Positions 33,459 through 45,968 are shown, numbered from the stretch's first letter. The stretch: 64,000 nucleotides of DNA from Daldinia sp. FL1419 (GCA_025201765.1 MU623367.1:62001-126000), one strand, 5' to 3'. Notes: generated from the letters alone by a model not told the origin. Made by a program: numbers and translations.

Positions 33459-35007
33459 TTTGATGGTATAGAAACTCTGGGTATGTGCGTATAATTGTTA
33501 TTGATAAAGGAAACGCTCACGAACATTTTCACGAGATTACTCTACTCATATGTATCCCAAGCTGCTCAACCCCGCCCCCAGCGGGCGAAGACTCGGGAAG
33601 CCTCGTGGACCGGACCGGCGAAGGGATCACAACCATGAACCTCTACAGCTCCCTGCATATGTGTCAACGGGGCGGAGTTTTGGGTTTTAGTTTTAGATAA
33701 GAACTTGTGCATATTTGGGGTCCCGAGCAAGGGAACGATTCCTCCAGCCTCGTGGGGAATACCACATGGATTACCCAAATTAGTTTGATGAAACCTTACA
33801 AAACCAACTGTCAGGGATGTCCCAAACCAGCTCCCGTTTCTAAACCAAAGCTCCTACCAACCGACCCGACTTTCGAGCCGAGATGCTACTCGAATTTAAA
33901 CTTGCGCAAGCAAACAAGAGGAAGGTGATTCTTTGCGAGCACGGCTAGAATATGCCCCCGTGAATAGTACGCAAATAAGTACAGAGTAAGATTTTCCAGT
34001 CCCCGTAAATATATCCTATGAAGAGATGCATACGCCAGGCGTTCGTTCGTCCGAGACGGGATGAAATATTGAATTCAGCCTCGAGATATTAGAAGAGACA
34101 AAAGCAATGATACTGTGGTCAGATAAAAGCAACCAGCGAGCCGACCCCCCACGCATTTGACCTTAGACATCAAATAGCAATATTATAAGCCAGCATCTTG
34201 AAGACTACCTACTTTCAAAGTCTATACCTAGGCATAATCGCTAAATAATAAGTTAAGATTCTATTTTAAGTTTTGCTGTGCGGATCCGTAATGGCGCGTC
34301 TATCACGCCTTAAGGAAGCGGTAGACGCGGAATCCTTGTCTGCTTTAGGAATCCTTGCCGGATGGAAGGATCTTGGGCGTCGTGGTTTAGCAAGCAGAAG
34401 GTTTGCTATAAGGTATTAACCCCGTGCTTTGTTATTTTATCCAATCGATGTATGAACAAATGCAGTTATTCCTTTTGCTCGTTAGCATTTATTTCTGCTC
34501 CCAAGCTTTCCCATCCACGATAGGTTTTGCCTAGGAGGTGGGTATTGTGTTCGACGCGGGGTGAGAAGTATCCAGACTGGGCTTTAGACCCTTGTCATGT
34601 TCAAGCCTCGTGATTTTTGATAAGAAAGGTCTACGTGAAGGGCCTCATTCTCAGGTTTGACTTGGAGATTTCCGGATGGCTGATCGCCTTTGCGGTGTAA
34701 CGCTCTCCGGTTACTGGATTAGAGAGCCGCCACTCGTGTGAGTATGTTGGACGCCCCGTCTACTAAGTTTTTTGATACTACTCAAAGCATCGCGAACCAC
34801 AGAGGGCTTCCTATACGCGTCAACGAGTACTTATCTGGATTATCCTGATAATAGTAGGTTGCACTGTAAAGTCCTTTAGTTCGTTTCGTTCAACATGCAC
34901 CACCTAGGTAGAGAATGCAGTTATCATTCCTTGAAATAGGCAATAGGCAGATGAGAAACATATATTCATGCCATAATATGCAGAGCCATTTAAAAGTTAA
35001 GAAGGCA
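33459..35007. other. Gene desert left of HET relic
   Basis: Short frames at 33485-33928 are not convincing. A GCGTCTA...TAGACGC inverted repeat is near 34297-34329 and a GAATCCTTG direct repeat near 34329-34357. No gene recognised. Confidence 0.45.
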
Positions 35008-35823
35008 TTACACAAGTTTAACCAACTGCTTTGGGATATTATCCCAACACTTCCTTCCACCTAGTCCTCGGGTCTCCGAATACCATAACCCAGCTTTAGT
35101 GGATCCATCTTCCTTCTCAGTTGGCAGTACCAAGAGTCCGAGCATCATATCCGGATCAGTTACGTAGTTATCGTCTTTCGGCTTGCAATGGTAGAACAGC
35201 CTGTCGATTCTACTGTACGAGGCTAAGACGATCTACAACTTGTCCATTAGGTCTTCCAGGACTCCTTGAATACCCTATGTAAGCTAGTCTAAGTGGAGAG
35301 AAGCTATATACTCGTCTCTTTCCGATAATAATGTATGATGGAAATTCATTTACAACCACCGACACTCAGGATCTGGAGTCTCAATTATTTTACCCTCGCC
35401 TTTGCTGAGGGGAAATCGGACGAATTTAGTATGTAGTTCGAGAGTCGCGCTGGGCACATGCCCATACGGATTCAAATCTTCCGTGACAAGGCGGGACCGG
35501 TACTTCATGGGACTGTTTGAATCCATTTCCTTGGGGTAACTAAACCATGGCCGTCGAACTTGGACCTGTCTGCTGACTCATGTAGATTTCCACAGTCGAT
35601 ATGAAACATTAGGTAGTTGCCCAAAGAATAGCTTGCGTTGCGAGAGTTGAGCCTCTTGGAATGTCCACCCTCGTTTACTCGAGGTGGTCACATTAGTTAG
35701 GCTGGTCATTTTGGCACGACCTTTTAACCTACTAAATAGGGTTATATGTGAGGGATTCATGCGTTTCGTAGTCGTAGATTGTAACAAGTGTGTGGGTAGT
35801 TTAAAATATCTAGAGGTATACAT
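35008..35823 (-). pseudogene. Heterokaryon-incompatibility (HET) domain protein relic
   Basis: Minus-strand pieces in the order of a HET protein survive. RGWTFQEAQLSQRKLFFGQ (about 35680-35610) matches the conserved R-x-W-T-x-Q-E-x-x-L-S core. NPYGHVPSATLELHTKFVRFPL (about 35475-35405) matches the C-terminal half. VTDPDMMLGLLVLP with GLWYSETRGL and a final VKLV before TAA at 35008-35010 matches the usual C-terminus. Stops and frame changes separate the pieces, and the N-terminal SYCWG-type portion is absent. HET proteins trigger cell death on non-self fusion; this copy cannot do so. Confidence 0.6.
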
Positions 35824-36734
35824 ATAGTAATATTCATAGGAGCTGATAATCTTGAACTTCGTGATAAACTATCCTCAAAGTAGAATCCTTACTCCTGAAT
35901 CGGGAAAAGCGTCTCGAATCAATACAACCCCGGAATCCATACAAGTACAAGCTACTAATTCTTAAGAGACGGTAATTTGAACGACCCGCGAAATATTACA
36001 TATTAAGGTACCCCTTCCCCCCTCCAAAGTATTGACTATCAAGACTATGAACAAAGGTGCACACAATTCCTTTTCTTTTACTTCTATATTAGTTATATAA
36101 GTGATCCTATGATGAAGAACTAAACATGTCCGATATAGTTACCTATTTAGTTAAGAATTACTGAAAGTAACCTGGTTCAATGACAGGTAGCACAAGGAAT
36201 GACGGGGTAGCACAAGGGAAGTCAGGGGTTGCTTATACGTTACTAGTAGTGTATAAAAGGTCCGGTCCAAACTCATTAAATCAAGAAAAACCAAAAGAAT
36301 TTGTATAAATGTATAATGGAAACAATCCGATTGACCGTCTCTGGCCAATAATAAGTGACTATTATATGGACTCCCCTGCGACGATCGCCTGGAGCCGTTC
36401 CGGTCGGTTCTCTCGCCCCGGATTCTTGCGTCGGCTCCACAAAGGGACACTATTCGGAGCGGCATTCGGTACATGTAAGTGGGTTAATATCGAAGCCGTG
36501 GGAGTCCCTATAGGCTCTTTAGCCATATTATTAAGCTCCCTTTGCTAATATCTTATCCGATGAGGCCGAAGACGGAGCCATCAAGCCGAATGTTGCAGTA
36601 ACATGTGCTAACTCTCGTGCTTTTCGTATGATTTATCTTCTTTTACTTGGCCTACCAATTGGCCGCTCAGAAGTAATAAGTTTTTTTATTTTGACTTATT
36701 CTACTTTTAGCATAAATTGTTCTAGATCGCAGCT
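35824..36734. other. Intergenic region before the MFS gene
   Basis: Frames at 36151-36474 (-) and 36309-36548 (+) overlap and are unrecognised. It contains the promoter of the MFS gene. Confidence 0.45.
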
Positions 36735-38441
36735 ATGGCTAGCCAAGATCATAGCGATCAATTCGACGAAAAACAACACCCCGGTTCACGCACGGTTCAA
36801 GACGAGAGTACTTCGAATACGTCTTCCCATGACAACATTCATGTCATTCAACAACATGACGACGAAGATCTCGAGGCTGCACAGAAGACCGAAACGAGAG
36901 ATAAGCGCACAAGGATCTCTTTGGATCTAAGGAGGACCGCTAGCAACGTACTCACGCACGCGGCCTCGCATCTCACCACGAGGTCATGGCCAGAACCGCC
37001 GCCTCCGCCCGACGGAGGCTTAACAGCGTGGGTGCAAGTCGCAAGTATGCAGACCTCGGAGATCTTTTCAAATAAAATCCTTTAAATTAATTCTCAATTT
37101 CATCATATAGCGAACTAAACTTACTAACTAAACGCAGTGGGATGGCTCGTTATCTTCACAACTTGGGGATGGGTTAACTCGTTTGGCAGTTTCCAGACAT
37201 ATTACACGACAACATTGCCACAGTCTCCATCAACTATATCATGGATCGGATCTGTGCAAATTTGGTTTTGCTTGGTGATCAGCGTCTTTTCCGGGCGTCT
37301 ACTGGACGCTGGTCTATTTATTCCAACATTTCTCGTCGGCGCGGTGATACAGGTGCTTGGCATCTTCTTGATGAGCATCTCGACTCAGTACTGGTCTCTT
37401 ATGCTCACCCAAGGAGTGCTGACAGGCATTGGGGCAGGGATATTCTTCACTCCGTCCCTTGCCCTGGTCGCGACGTATTTTAAGACGAGGCGTGCACTTG
37501 CTGTCGGACTAGCGACGACGGGAAATTCGGCTGGCGGTATCGTTTATCCAGTGGTTGTAAGGCAGTTGATTCCAACGTTAGGATTCGCTTGGACAACAAG
37601 AGTACTGGCATTCATAAATCTAGGATGCCTTTCTATCGTCCTTATATTTATGCGCCCACGCTTGCCGCCTAGGCGGTCCGGACCCATCGTCGACTTCGCG
37701 GCCTTCCGCGATTTTGCATACAACGGTGTGGTAGCCGGCATATTCTCGCTCATGATGGCTAATTACTTTTCATTCTATTATGTGAGTCTTCACGAACTCT
37801 CAGTCGATATTAAAGGACTCAGCCGCTAATACCAATACAGATTGCATCCTTTGGCAGAGAGGCGCTTGGCCTCGATTACTCAAGCGCTTCGATAATGGTT
37901 ATTCTTATTAATGGAGCAGGAATCATCTTCCGAGTTATACCACCCATCATCGCCGATAGAGTTGGGCCAATCAACGTAATGGTGCCTGTTACACTTGCGT
38001 GGGCGATTGTAGCTTTCTGTTGGCTCGCGGTGGATAATGTGCCTGGCTTATACGTATTCGCGTGTTTCTACGGCATATGTGCTGGTAGCTTTCAATGCCT
38101 AATCGCTACCGCCGTTAGTAAGTAACTTTTAATCCTTGCCTCCTACTCGATTCTAAGACTTTTTGACTTCCCTGATATTGTCCGATACCAACCTCGTTAC
38201 CTTTTTAGCCAGCATTACGAAACGACTCGACACGGTCGGCACGCGACTTGGGATGGCTTTCAGCATTTCTTCTTTTGCTTCCTTGACGGGTCCGCCAATC
38301 GGTGGCGCTATACAAGCAGCTAATGGCGGCAAGTTCGTCGGGGCACAGGCATGGGCAGCGACTATGACTACCATTGGTTTCTTTCTATTCCTTGTCGTGA
38401 GGGTAGAGAGAGCTGGATGGAACCCCAAGGTGAGATTTTGA
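36735..38441 (+). CDS. MFS transporter, monocarboxylate-porter (MCT/SLC16-like) type
   Basis: Four exons (36735-37044, 37138-37781, 37841-38117, 38209-38441) encode 487 aa. A polar N-terminal tail of about 95 residues ends in PPPPPDGGLTAWVQV, the entry to helix 1 that is typical of fungal MCT-like MFS proteins. The next helix reads GWLVIFTTWGWVNSFGSFQTYY. The G-rich motifs TGIGAGIFFTPSLALVATYFKTRRALAVGLATTGNSAGGIVYPVV and RLGMAFSISSFASLTGPPIGGAI are family hallmarks. About twelve helices are predicted. Such porters may carry monocarboxylates, riboflavin or other small organics; the substrate is not deducible. The last codons (GWNPKVRF) follow the helix-12 end, so the stop at 38439-38441 is accepted. 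Confidence 0.88.
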
Positions 38442-38728
38442 GAGAGGGGGAACTAAGAACATTAATCGCACAAGACTAAGTAGAAAGTTACGATCTTGGA
38501 TAATATGATACTCTTGAGGTCACCATAATATTAATGACTCTCTATAGTTAACTAGTAGCGAAACCCAAGTCACGTCAAGTGCGGTCGGGGCTGAGAGTAC
38601 TACAAGCCAGAACTTGAGATATATTGTAACATATATATTTTACAAGTCTGTGAGAAAGAAACACAGAAGGTTACCAAGCGCTGTCACCAAATACACAATG
38701 TGCCCATCAATCCAAAGTCACCTGAGAC

Positions 38729-39153
38729 TTAAGCCTCCCAGAATATAGCCTCGGCCCTCTTCTCTCCTCCAGACTCGGGGGATCCGGTGCAGTAGTCGTC
38801 GTTCTTGTCGCCGCCAACGCATCCCCTAGAGCACATCTCTTTAAATTGGATGTCGCCGTGCTCGAGGCAGCTCCACAGAGACTGCTGAATCGTGTTGTCA
38901 TCCGTTGGCATATTGTTAGCCCTTAGGTTGGTGATGATCTTGGTGATGTAGTCGCCTATACCGTGTATTATTAGCATCCCAATCTTCTTATATGCCCTCG
39001 GGTCACCGTCTCTGCAAAGTTGGTTGGTTATTACTTACCCCTCTTGAGAAGATAAGTGCCACAGTAGATACCTCCGCTGACGCAGCTCTTAGCAGTAGTA
39101 AAGCCAGCGAGGGCTGTGGTGAAGATAATTGCGACCTGTGTGAGCTGGACCAT
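38729..39153 (-). CDS. Small secreted six-cysteine protein, effector-like
   Basis: Two exons on the minus strand (39153-39039, 38955-38729) give 113 aa. Residues 1-21 (MVQLTQVAIIFTTALAGFTTA) form a signal peptide. The mature part has six cysteines (24, 31, 68, 80, 84, 94), consistent with three disulfides, and is otherwise polar. The intron is GT-AG with GGTATAG at the acceptor, and KRGDYITK is restored across it. Small size, secretion and even cysteine count are the features used to flag fungal effectors or antimicrobial proteins. No family recognised, and role is inference. Confidence 0.75.
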
Positions 39154-40068
39154 TTTGAAGTTGGAAGTATGTAGTTTTGGGGGGCTTTTCAAATAAATGA
39201 TCTGGGATAGGCTTGGTTGTTATAGGGGGAATACTATTCTTGGTATTTTGCTGTGTGTAGAATAATGCAGATGAAATGTCTCGAAGCCGGAAAGGCATTC
39301 CAATTTATATAGAAAACTTCTTCTTGTTAATAGGTAGTCTTTCTCTAGAGTATACCGCATATAGTTCTATCTCCACGTAGGTAAGCCTGTAAGCCTTGGC
39401 CATTACGATTTTCGCTGATCATGATTCCTTTCAACATGAGGGAAACATAGCTTCATATTTCCTATTACATACGTTTCCAAGTCCTTTCGACGTCATTGTG
39501 GCTTGACTCGCGATCAATTACTAGAAGCGACGTTTTGTTCAAATATTAATAGAAGAATCATCGTAGTAGCGCATGTCTGGGTGGAGGCGCCTCAGCTTCA
39601 GCTCTCGCTTAATGCCACCTCGCGAACCCCTATTAGTTCAGACTCGACAGCGCCTCAAAGGATTACACCTGTCGATCTTTCAACTATAGCCATAAATGTT
39701 ACTAACCGTAATGATTCATTTTGACGCTTCTGGGTCTGGGGATGCAAAATAGAATTATTATACTTACTCCACAGCTTAGGTACTGCGCAAATCTGCAAAC
39801 CATCTCTTATAGCGAAAACGACTTGGAACGCAACCTACAAACCGTCCAGATATAGACTTATGTCCTAGATATCAGTAGTGTCTACAGGTATTACGGCATT
39901 TAACCAAATAATCATCTTAACAACACTTGTAGTTACCTAGGTACCTAAAGTAATCAAACGTTTTCATGTGCTGATTAGGAAATATCTATCATGTCTACCT
40001 CCTAGGTAGATTGATAGATTCTATAAAAAGAAATATTAAAAAAAATCTAGAAAATTTGCATTCCTCAA
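39154..40068. other. Intergenic region
   Basis: Promoter side of the six-Cys protein. Contains TTACCTAGGTACC at about 39933. The frame at 39503-39724 is not supported. Confidence 0.45.
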
Positions 40069-40665
40069 TCAGCCCTTAGCCAGTAGACTTTTGATTTCAC
40101 TCAAGTCTTTTGCCTCTTTTTCCTCAACTTCCCTCACTACTTCGAGCACCGTGCGACCTTTGGCATCTCTTTTTCCTGGCTCGGCACCGTGCTCTAGCAG
40201 AATCTTCATAATCTCAACATATCCTTTGCGCGCTGCAATGTGTAGCGGCATCTCTGGAATTCTACCTTCCACGGCATCTTTGTCCTGTTGCACTCCATTA
40301 TCGAGTAAATATCGCACCATAGCCACGTTCCCCCTTCCTGCAGCTGCTGCAAGCGCCCCAGTATGTTCCAACTTCGCGCCATGCTTTAGTAGGAGCGCTG
40401 CAGCATTGGTGTCATCGTAGAAGGCTGCTACAGAAGCCAAGGGAAAAGGTGCGACGTCAGGATCTTGATTTGGATCAGCACCCTGCTTGAGTAAAAACTC
40501 AAGAAATTCCACCGGTTGTTGGCTCTGGCATGCTAGCGCAAGCGGAGTACCGCGTCTGTCCAATTGATAATTGATAATCGTGGGGTCTTTAGAAAGAAGA
40601 GCAGTAAAGAGGTCAATTGACCCGGAGTAGACAGCTGTGCGAAGGGTTTCTTCGTCCAGAGACAT
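40069..40665 (-). CDS. Ankyrin-repeat protein
   Basis: A single exon of 198 aa from ATG at 40665 (the frame extends upstream but without ATG). Consecutive ankyrin repeats are visible: LRTAVYSGSIDLFTALLSKD, TPLALACQSQQPVEFLEFLLKQGADPN, PLASVAAFYDDTNAAALLLKHGAKL, ALAAAAGRGNVAMVRYLLDNGV and MPLHIAARKGYVEIMKILLEHGAEP, followed by a partial final repeat and a Lys/Glu-rich tail. These fold as a stacked helical scaffold for protein binding. No other domain and no targeting signal, so probably a soluble adaptor; the partner is unknown. Confidence 0.88.
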   Translation of the reverse strand: MSLDEETLRTAVYSGSIDLFTALLSKDPTIINYQLDRRGTPLALACQSQQPVEFLEFLLKQGADPNQDPDVAPFPLASVAAFYDDTNAAALLLKHGAKLEHTGALAAAAGRGNVAMVRYLLDNGVQQDKDAVEGRIPEMPLHIAARKGYVEIMKILLEHGAEPGKRDAKGRTVLEVVREVEEKEAKDLSEIKSLLAKG

Positions 40666-41483
40666 GGCGGGGTATTTTGTTAAGGGAGAGAAGAAAAATA
40701 ACAGCAACACGAGTAATCTTATATTGCTTTGGTAAAATCAATTTGATGAGCTTCCCTGTGGTGACAATTCCAAGAAGCGTTGTATTAATTATGCCTATTT
40801 CCTAGGTAACACGATTCCATGCAGTCGATTAACAACAAGAAAGCAAGTTATTTCTCTTAACATAACGTAAATAAAAGTTGATGTCATGATTGTATTTGCA
40901 GTCACCTTTTAGGGAGTCGTTGGTAAGACTACGCCTCAGAGTTTGGCGATCTTCACAGCCTCCATAATCCATCCATATTTAGCGATGACGTCGATTGGGG
41001 GCTCGATACTAATCCACATAGCACTTTCATCCTAAGCTAAGCTCAGCTAATGAGTAGATCAGCTGGAAGCATATAACAAGTATGAAAGGGCTTGGTGAGG
41101 CTGACCTAGAAGCTCCATGGTTGTCGATCACATAACCAACGTCCTATTCACAGAAGAATATTATTCGGGAGATCCAGCATAATTTCTTTAGACGGGTATG
41201 ATTGACAAGTGAAAGGATTGCAGGATTCAAAATAGTCGATATGTACAAGAATAACACTTACGATAGTCATAATTAATCATAATCGCTACCTAAAGCTTGG
41301 ACTTTGTCAACTTGGAGCCGAAAAGGAGTGAACCAACATGATCCTCAAAGTGTATATATATATGAATGCGAACGCGCGTAGTGTTCAGAAATTGTAACCG
41401 ACCATCAAGAACTCGTCTACTTCCAAAAACACCCCTTACTACCTATAACCTACTATCCAGTCACAACGGTATCAGCATACACC
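40666..41483. other. Divergent intergenic region
   Basis: Separates the ankyrin gene (-) and the secreted-protein gene (+), so it carries both promoters. No coding signal. Confidence 0.5.
41353..41362 (+). promoter_or_regulatory. Probable TATA element of the 41484 gene
   Basis: A TATATATATA run lies about 120-130 bp before the ATG at 41484, followed by a C/A-rich leader; typical spacing for a strongly expressed fungal secreted-protein gene. Not experimentally anchored. Confidence 0.4.
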
Positions 41484-42040
41484 ATGAAATTCCTTACTGC
41501 AGTTGTCACTGGGCTCGCGCTCGCTCTCCAAGCTCAGGCAGCGTGCCCCACGGTCGACGAAATCCGTGACTGGATCAGAAACAACGGTCACCACCTCGAC
41601 AAGACTGTTTTCTACACCAGCCCGTCCAGTAGCAACAGGGACGCCATGAACTATGCCAACAAAATCAACGGAAAGTTCTGGGGAAATGTCTACCCTAACC
41701 AGCAATACTACGACTGGCTCGGTGACTGCGGCCCGGGATCTGCCCAGGACGATCTCGCGCCCCGAATGTCTGAGGCGCTCGCAAGAGAGACCACGGGCTC
41801 TGCGTATATTTTGCTGAAGAAGGGCACAGCCCCTCGGCCTAACTCGGTTTTCAGTACGACGGATTATCCATTCCGAGTTAACTCGAAGCTGAGCTAACTT
41901 TGTTCATAGTGGTGAACGAATACCCTAATCTCAACGTCAAGGTTTACGCAGTCAACCCGGAGGACCTAGACGAGAAGAAAGAGTGGACTCCGGGCACAAA
42001 CTGGAAGCGGGCAGTTCCGTTCGGTGATGTTCCTGCATAA
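41484..42040 (+). CDS. Small secreted protein, 166 aa, unrecognised family
   Basis: Two exons (41484-41853, 41910-42040). The first 20 residues (MKFLTAVVTGLALALQAQAA) are a clear signal peptide. The mature protein has only two cysteines (21 and 82), probably one disulfide, and ordered-looking segments such as VFYTSPSSSNRDAMNYANKI, YYDWLGDCGPGS, AYILLKKGTAPRPNSVF and YPNLNVKVYAVNPED. Donor GTACGA at 41854 is weak-to-moderate, but phase 1 is kept and the downstream exon reads smoothly to the stop. Without the intron the frame ends 14 codons later at 41897. I do not recognise the family. Extracellular location is firm; function is open. Confidence 0.7.
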
Positions 42041-42836
42041 AAGTTGGCGTTGGGGGTGGCGGACTATGCAGGAATATTTAGGGGGTATATCGGCGTTATT
42101 GTTTCTTTATTCGGCATTAACCGTTATATTTGACCACAGTTGTCTTCCCAAGGTTTTGGGGTACTTGCAATATATTACCTATGCGGCGTCATATAAGACT
42201 CGGGTTTGCCATTTTCGCAACATACCTAGAAGTAACCATGGAAGCGGGAACTACCTTGTGCATGGCCAGGCGTTCACTGCATGCTTTTTCTTAGTCACGA
42301 AAAAGGAAGAAGGGGAATATCAACTCATATATGGTCATTCATGCATTTACCAGAAGCCTAGTCTCACCCGGAGTTATATAGGAGGCAATATTTTAGTCTA
42401 GTCTCAGCCCAGGCTTTTCTCGTGTAACACATAAACTTGGCTCCGTTAGTGAATATACCACATAAACGCCTCAAGATGTCGATCATCCCATATAGGTATC
42501 ATCTACCCCATGATGGAACGAAGGGGATTTTTGCATCTTATCGGGAATGCTTTACACATGCAACTCTTTGATTGGTTTATTTTGGCGCCTTTATGATGAC
42601 TACATGAATAAATCAAAGAGTTTGGTACTACTCCAACCGATATCTCAAATCTGTCACCCGCATGACCTCGAAGTTATACCAGATTATTCAGCGGCAATGC
42701 GGGGAGTGTAGCCTGGATATATATTGGGATTTCCCCAAACTACGCTGCCACCCTACGTCGCTACCCTACATCATATTCTTGTATTCTGGCTATAAACGTT
42801 GCATGACGTACTAAGTAACACCACTTCGAGGTCAAT
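42041..42836. other. Intergenic region before GMC oxidoreductase 1
   Basis: The frame at 42024-42401 overlaps the 3' region of the secreted-protein gene and has no recognisable features. Presumed promoter of the GMC gene. Confidence 0.45.
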
Positions 42837-44973
42837 ATGGGGTTATACAATAAGTTACCAGAGGATGTCAAGGAGGTGGATATAATAATTGCCGGAGGTA
42901 AGGAATATAGTAAAAGCCCGGTTGAAATAAAGATAGCTAACAGATTGTCGCTACGGTATGAAGGTGGCACGGCTGGGTGTATCGTAGCTGGACGGTTAAC
43001 CGAAGCTGATCCAGGACTTTCTATCCTAGTCATTGAAGGAGGCCAGGAAAACTATGACAATCCTAAAGTAGTAACGCCAGCACTCTATCCATTGAACTTC
43101 CAACCGGATTCCGAAACAGCAATTTTTTACAAGTCAGCTAAGTCAAAGTACATTGCCAATCGGGAATATGTCGTGCCATCAGGGGGTACTCTAGGCGGAG
43201 GCTCGTCTATGAACTTTTTGATGTAGGTAAATATGGAAGCATAGCATGGGAAAATCAAGTATAACTTACGATAAACCTTTCTAAACTAGGTACACGAGGG
43301 CTCAACGCGAAGATTACGACTCATGGAATACTCCTGGTTGGACAACCGACGAACTGTGGCCATACCTAAAGAAGGTAGTCACTAACACCTCGCACTTCTA
43401 ATAACAATGCTAACATAATCGCTATCAAGATAGAGACTTATCATGGACCGGGGAATCCGGAGCACCACGGATTTAATGGGCCAATACATGTATCCGATGG
43501 GCCTTTCCGTGGCAAGACCATAGAGGACGACTGGCTACGCGCCTCTACGCAGGTTGGATATCCGGAGATAAAAGACCTGCAGTCATTGGATACCAACAAC
43601 GGCTTCCAGCGCTGGCTTAAGTACGCAACCCCCGAAGGGAAACGTTCGGACGTTGCTCGCGGGTATATACATCCCCGACTACGCGATGGTAAACATCCTA
43701 ACTTGCACGTCCTAGTAGAGAACAACGTGGTGCGAGTTCTGCTCGATGAAAACAAACGAGCATACGGGGTAGAGTTTACTCCAAACACACGGTTCCAAGC
43801 ACAGGTGAACGGCTCAGGACCATATCCTAAGCAGGTAGTCCGAGCCCGAAAGCTAGTCATCGTGTCATGTGGCGCCTGTGGTACACCTCCTGTACTAGAG
43901 CGTTCAGGGATCGGCTCTAGGGATATACTAAATCGAGCTGGCGTCTCTATTATCCAGGAGCTTCCCGGGGTCGGTTCTAGCTACCAAGATCATCTAAAAG
44001 TACCTTCAGCATATAAGACAAACTTGAGCCAGGACGAAACCGCCGATGCTCTGATCAGTGGACGTCTGACTTTCGAAGATGCACTCGCCCAGGAGCACCC
44101 GCATCTGGGATGGAATTATGTAGATCTTTCCTCCAAGATCAGGCCGACGGACGCCGAGGCCGTAGCGTTAGGACCCGAGTTTCAAGCTTCATGGGAAAGA
44201 GATTTTAAATATCGCCCTAATAAACCACTTATAGCGATGGTTGTCGTTAGCGGGTAAGTAAATGTCCTAGTATTCGATTTAATAATCATCTTTGTCTTTT
44301 TTAAAAAACCAAAAATAAAAATAAAAAATAAAAAAATCATCAGAGTGCTAATACGACGTTCAGATTATATGGGGATAACGCTTCGGTACTACCCACTGGT
44401 CAATACGTGAGCATTCTACCCTTCACGACCTATTCCTATTCGCGGGGCCACATGCACATCACAGGTCCCGAGGTTAGCGATACGCTCGACTTCGACACGG
44501 GTTTCTTTAACGACGAAAATGACATAGATCTTAAGAAATTGATTTGGGCGTATAAAAAAGGTCGCGAGATAATGCGACGGACTTCTATGTTCGCGGGTGA
44601 GCATCCGCCCTGCCACCCCCGATTCCCCAAGGGTTCCAAAGCCGCCGTCATCGAAGAGTGGGACCAATCTATCAGGGGCAAGCCGCCTGTAGACCTGGAA
44701 TACTCGGCAGAGGACGACGCGGCACTTGAGCAATATATCCGCGAGCATGTTGAGACGTCCTGGCATTCGCTCGGCACGGCTAAGATGGCGCCGCGAGAGG
44801 AAATGGGTGTTGTGGACAAGTCGTTAAATGTGTATGGTGTACAGGGACTTAAAGTGGTAGATATGAGTATTCCGCCAAAGAATGTCAACGCAAATACCGC
44901 CAACACTGCAATGGTAATCGGGGAGAGAGCAGCAGATATTATTGCCAAGGAGCTCGGAATAGTTCTCAAATAA
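42837..44973 (+). CDS. GMC oxidoreductase, alcohol-oxidase type (intracellular)
   Basis: Five exons (42837-42897, 42964-43222, 43290-43374, 43430-44253, 44364-44973) encode 612 aa. The FAD-binding motif VDIIIAGGGTAGCIVAGRL starts near residue 14 and is split by intron 1. GGTLGGGSSMNFLMYTRAQREDYDSW is the second GMC signature. The C-terminal segment WHSLGTAKM (His544) and VNANTAN (around Asn587) supplies the catalytic His-Asn pair. There is no signal peptide, and the C-terminus (IVLK) is not a clear PTS1. The layout resembles fungal alcohol/methanol oxidases (AA3_3-like), which oxidise short alcohols with O2 to give H2O2. Intron 4 (110 nt) contains an A-rich run. Substrate is inference. Confidence 0.9.
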
Positions 44974-45968
44974 TACGGGTACCTAAATAACAAGAGTATC
45001 ATCAGTAATTTAGGAATCATATACAATTGGAGTTTTCCTGATTCGCGAAATTTCCGATGACAGAAATCCCTTATATGGTATCAAGACAGATATATCATCT
45101 ACACTCGCTTAATAAAGCTCAATTCATCCAGTCGCCAGTCTCTTGTGTCCGATAGTAACTAACTAACCGTAGCAAACAGCCACAGCATCTCGGCTTCTGC
45201 CCAACAAACTACAAGTGACACTGGTACAGGACTGTTTTTTACACTCGTCGTGTTAAATTACACCCGGCGAGAGATGGGCAAGCAACAATTTATTCTTTTC
45301 CTAGGTTCTGCGCGATATATAAGAGTAAATAAGCAGCCGACGTGCATGAGCCAAGTTAGATAGGCTATTCGCAGAGTACCTAGAGATAGGAAGAGTTCAG
45401 GGGCTTCAGGAGCAGGTATGTAATTTGCTTTGCTGATCGCCGTCAGATTTATCAACAAGCGGGAAAGCCTCATCGCCGAGCCCTATTCGAAGAAATGCGG
45501 CTGCAGGAGATGCTTGTCAGTTCTAAAATTAAGCACGGGCGTGTTCGCTGGCGCCGGGAGAGAATGGCGTGGGTATTCGCCGAAAAATCGGGTTTTATTG
45601 GCGGTGCTTATTGACGCTTGGCTCTTTTCAGCTGTGGTGGAATCGTAAAAGCTGAATACGATGCTTACCAGAACACGAGCTGTTTTGTGCGGTCCTTGTT
45701 TGAGGCTCCACGACGCCATACACAGTATGCTTGTAAATAACGGATACGTGGATGGACAAGGGGCCTCCCTTCCGAGACGCGGCAGTGGAAAGACAAGGGA
45801 CCAGGCAAAATAGCCTATCAACGCAGCCGGCCAATTCTCTTTGATTATGGCATATTCTATAGATACCTACGTTAGGTACATAGGTAGGTTATATATCATG
45901 CCGTAGTCCTACGATTTTCTTTGTCTTTCACCATCCTCAGTCCTCGTGGCGATTCGAAGTGTGGCGAG
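44974..45968. other. Spacer between the two GMC genes
   Basis: Overlapping frames on both strands at 45430-45834 have no recognisable family. A GTTAGGTACATAGGTAGG tract at about 45871-45888 lies just before gene 2. Confidence 0.4.

Noticed and set aside
34297..34329. Possible tRNA or small-RNA hairpin (GCGTCTA...TAGACGC)
   Set aside because: Only a seven-base stem with a long loop and no T-arm sequence; not enough for an RNA gene.
45430..45834. Overlapping frames on both strands between the GMC genes
   Set aside because: They overlap each other, end arbitrarily and match no family.
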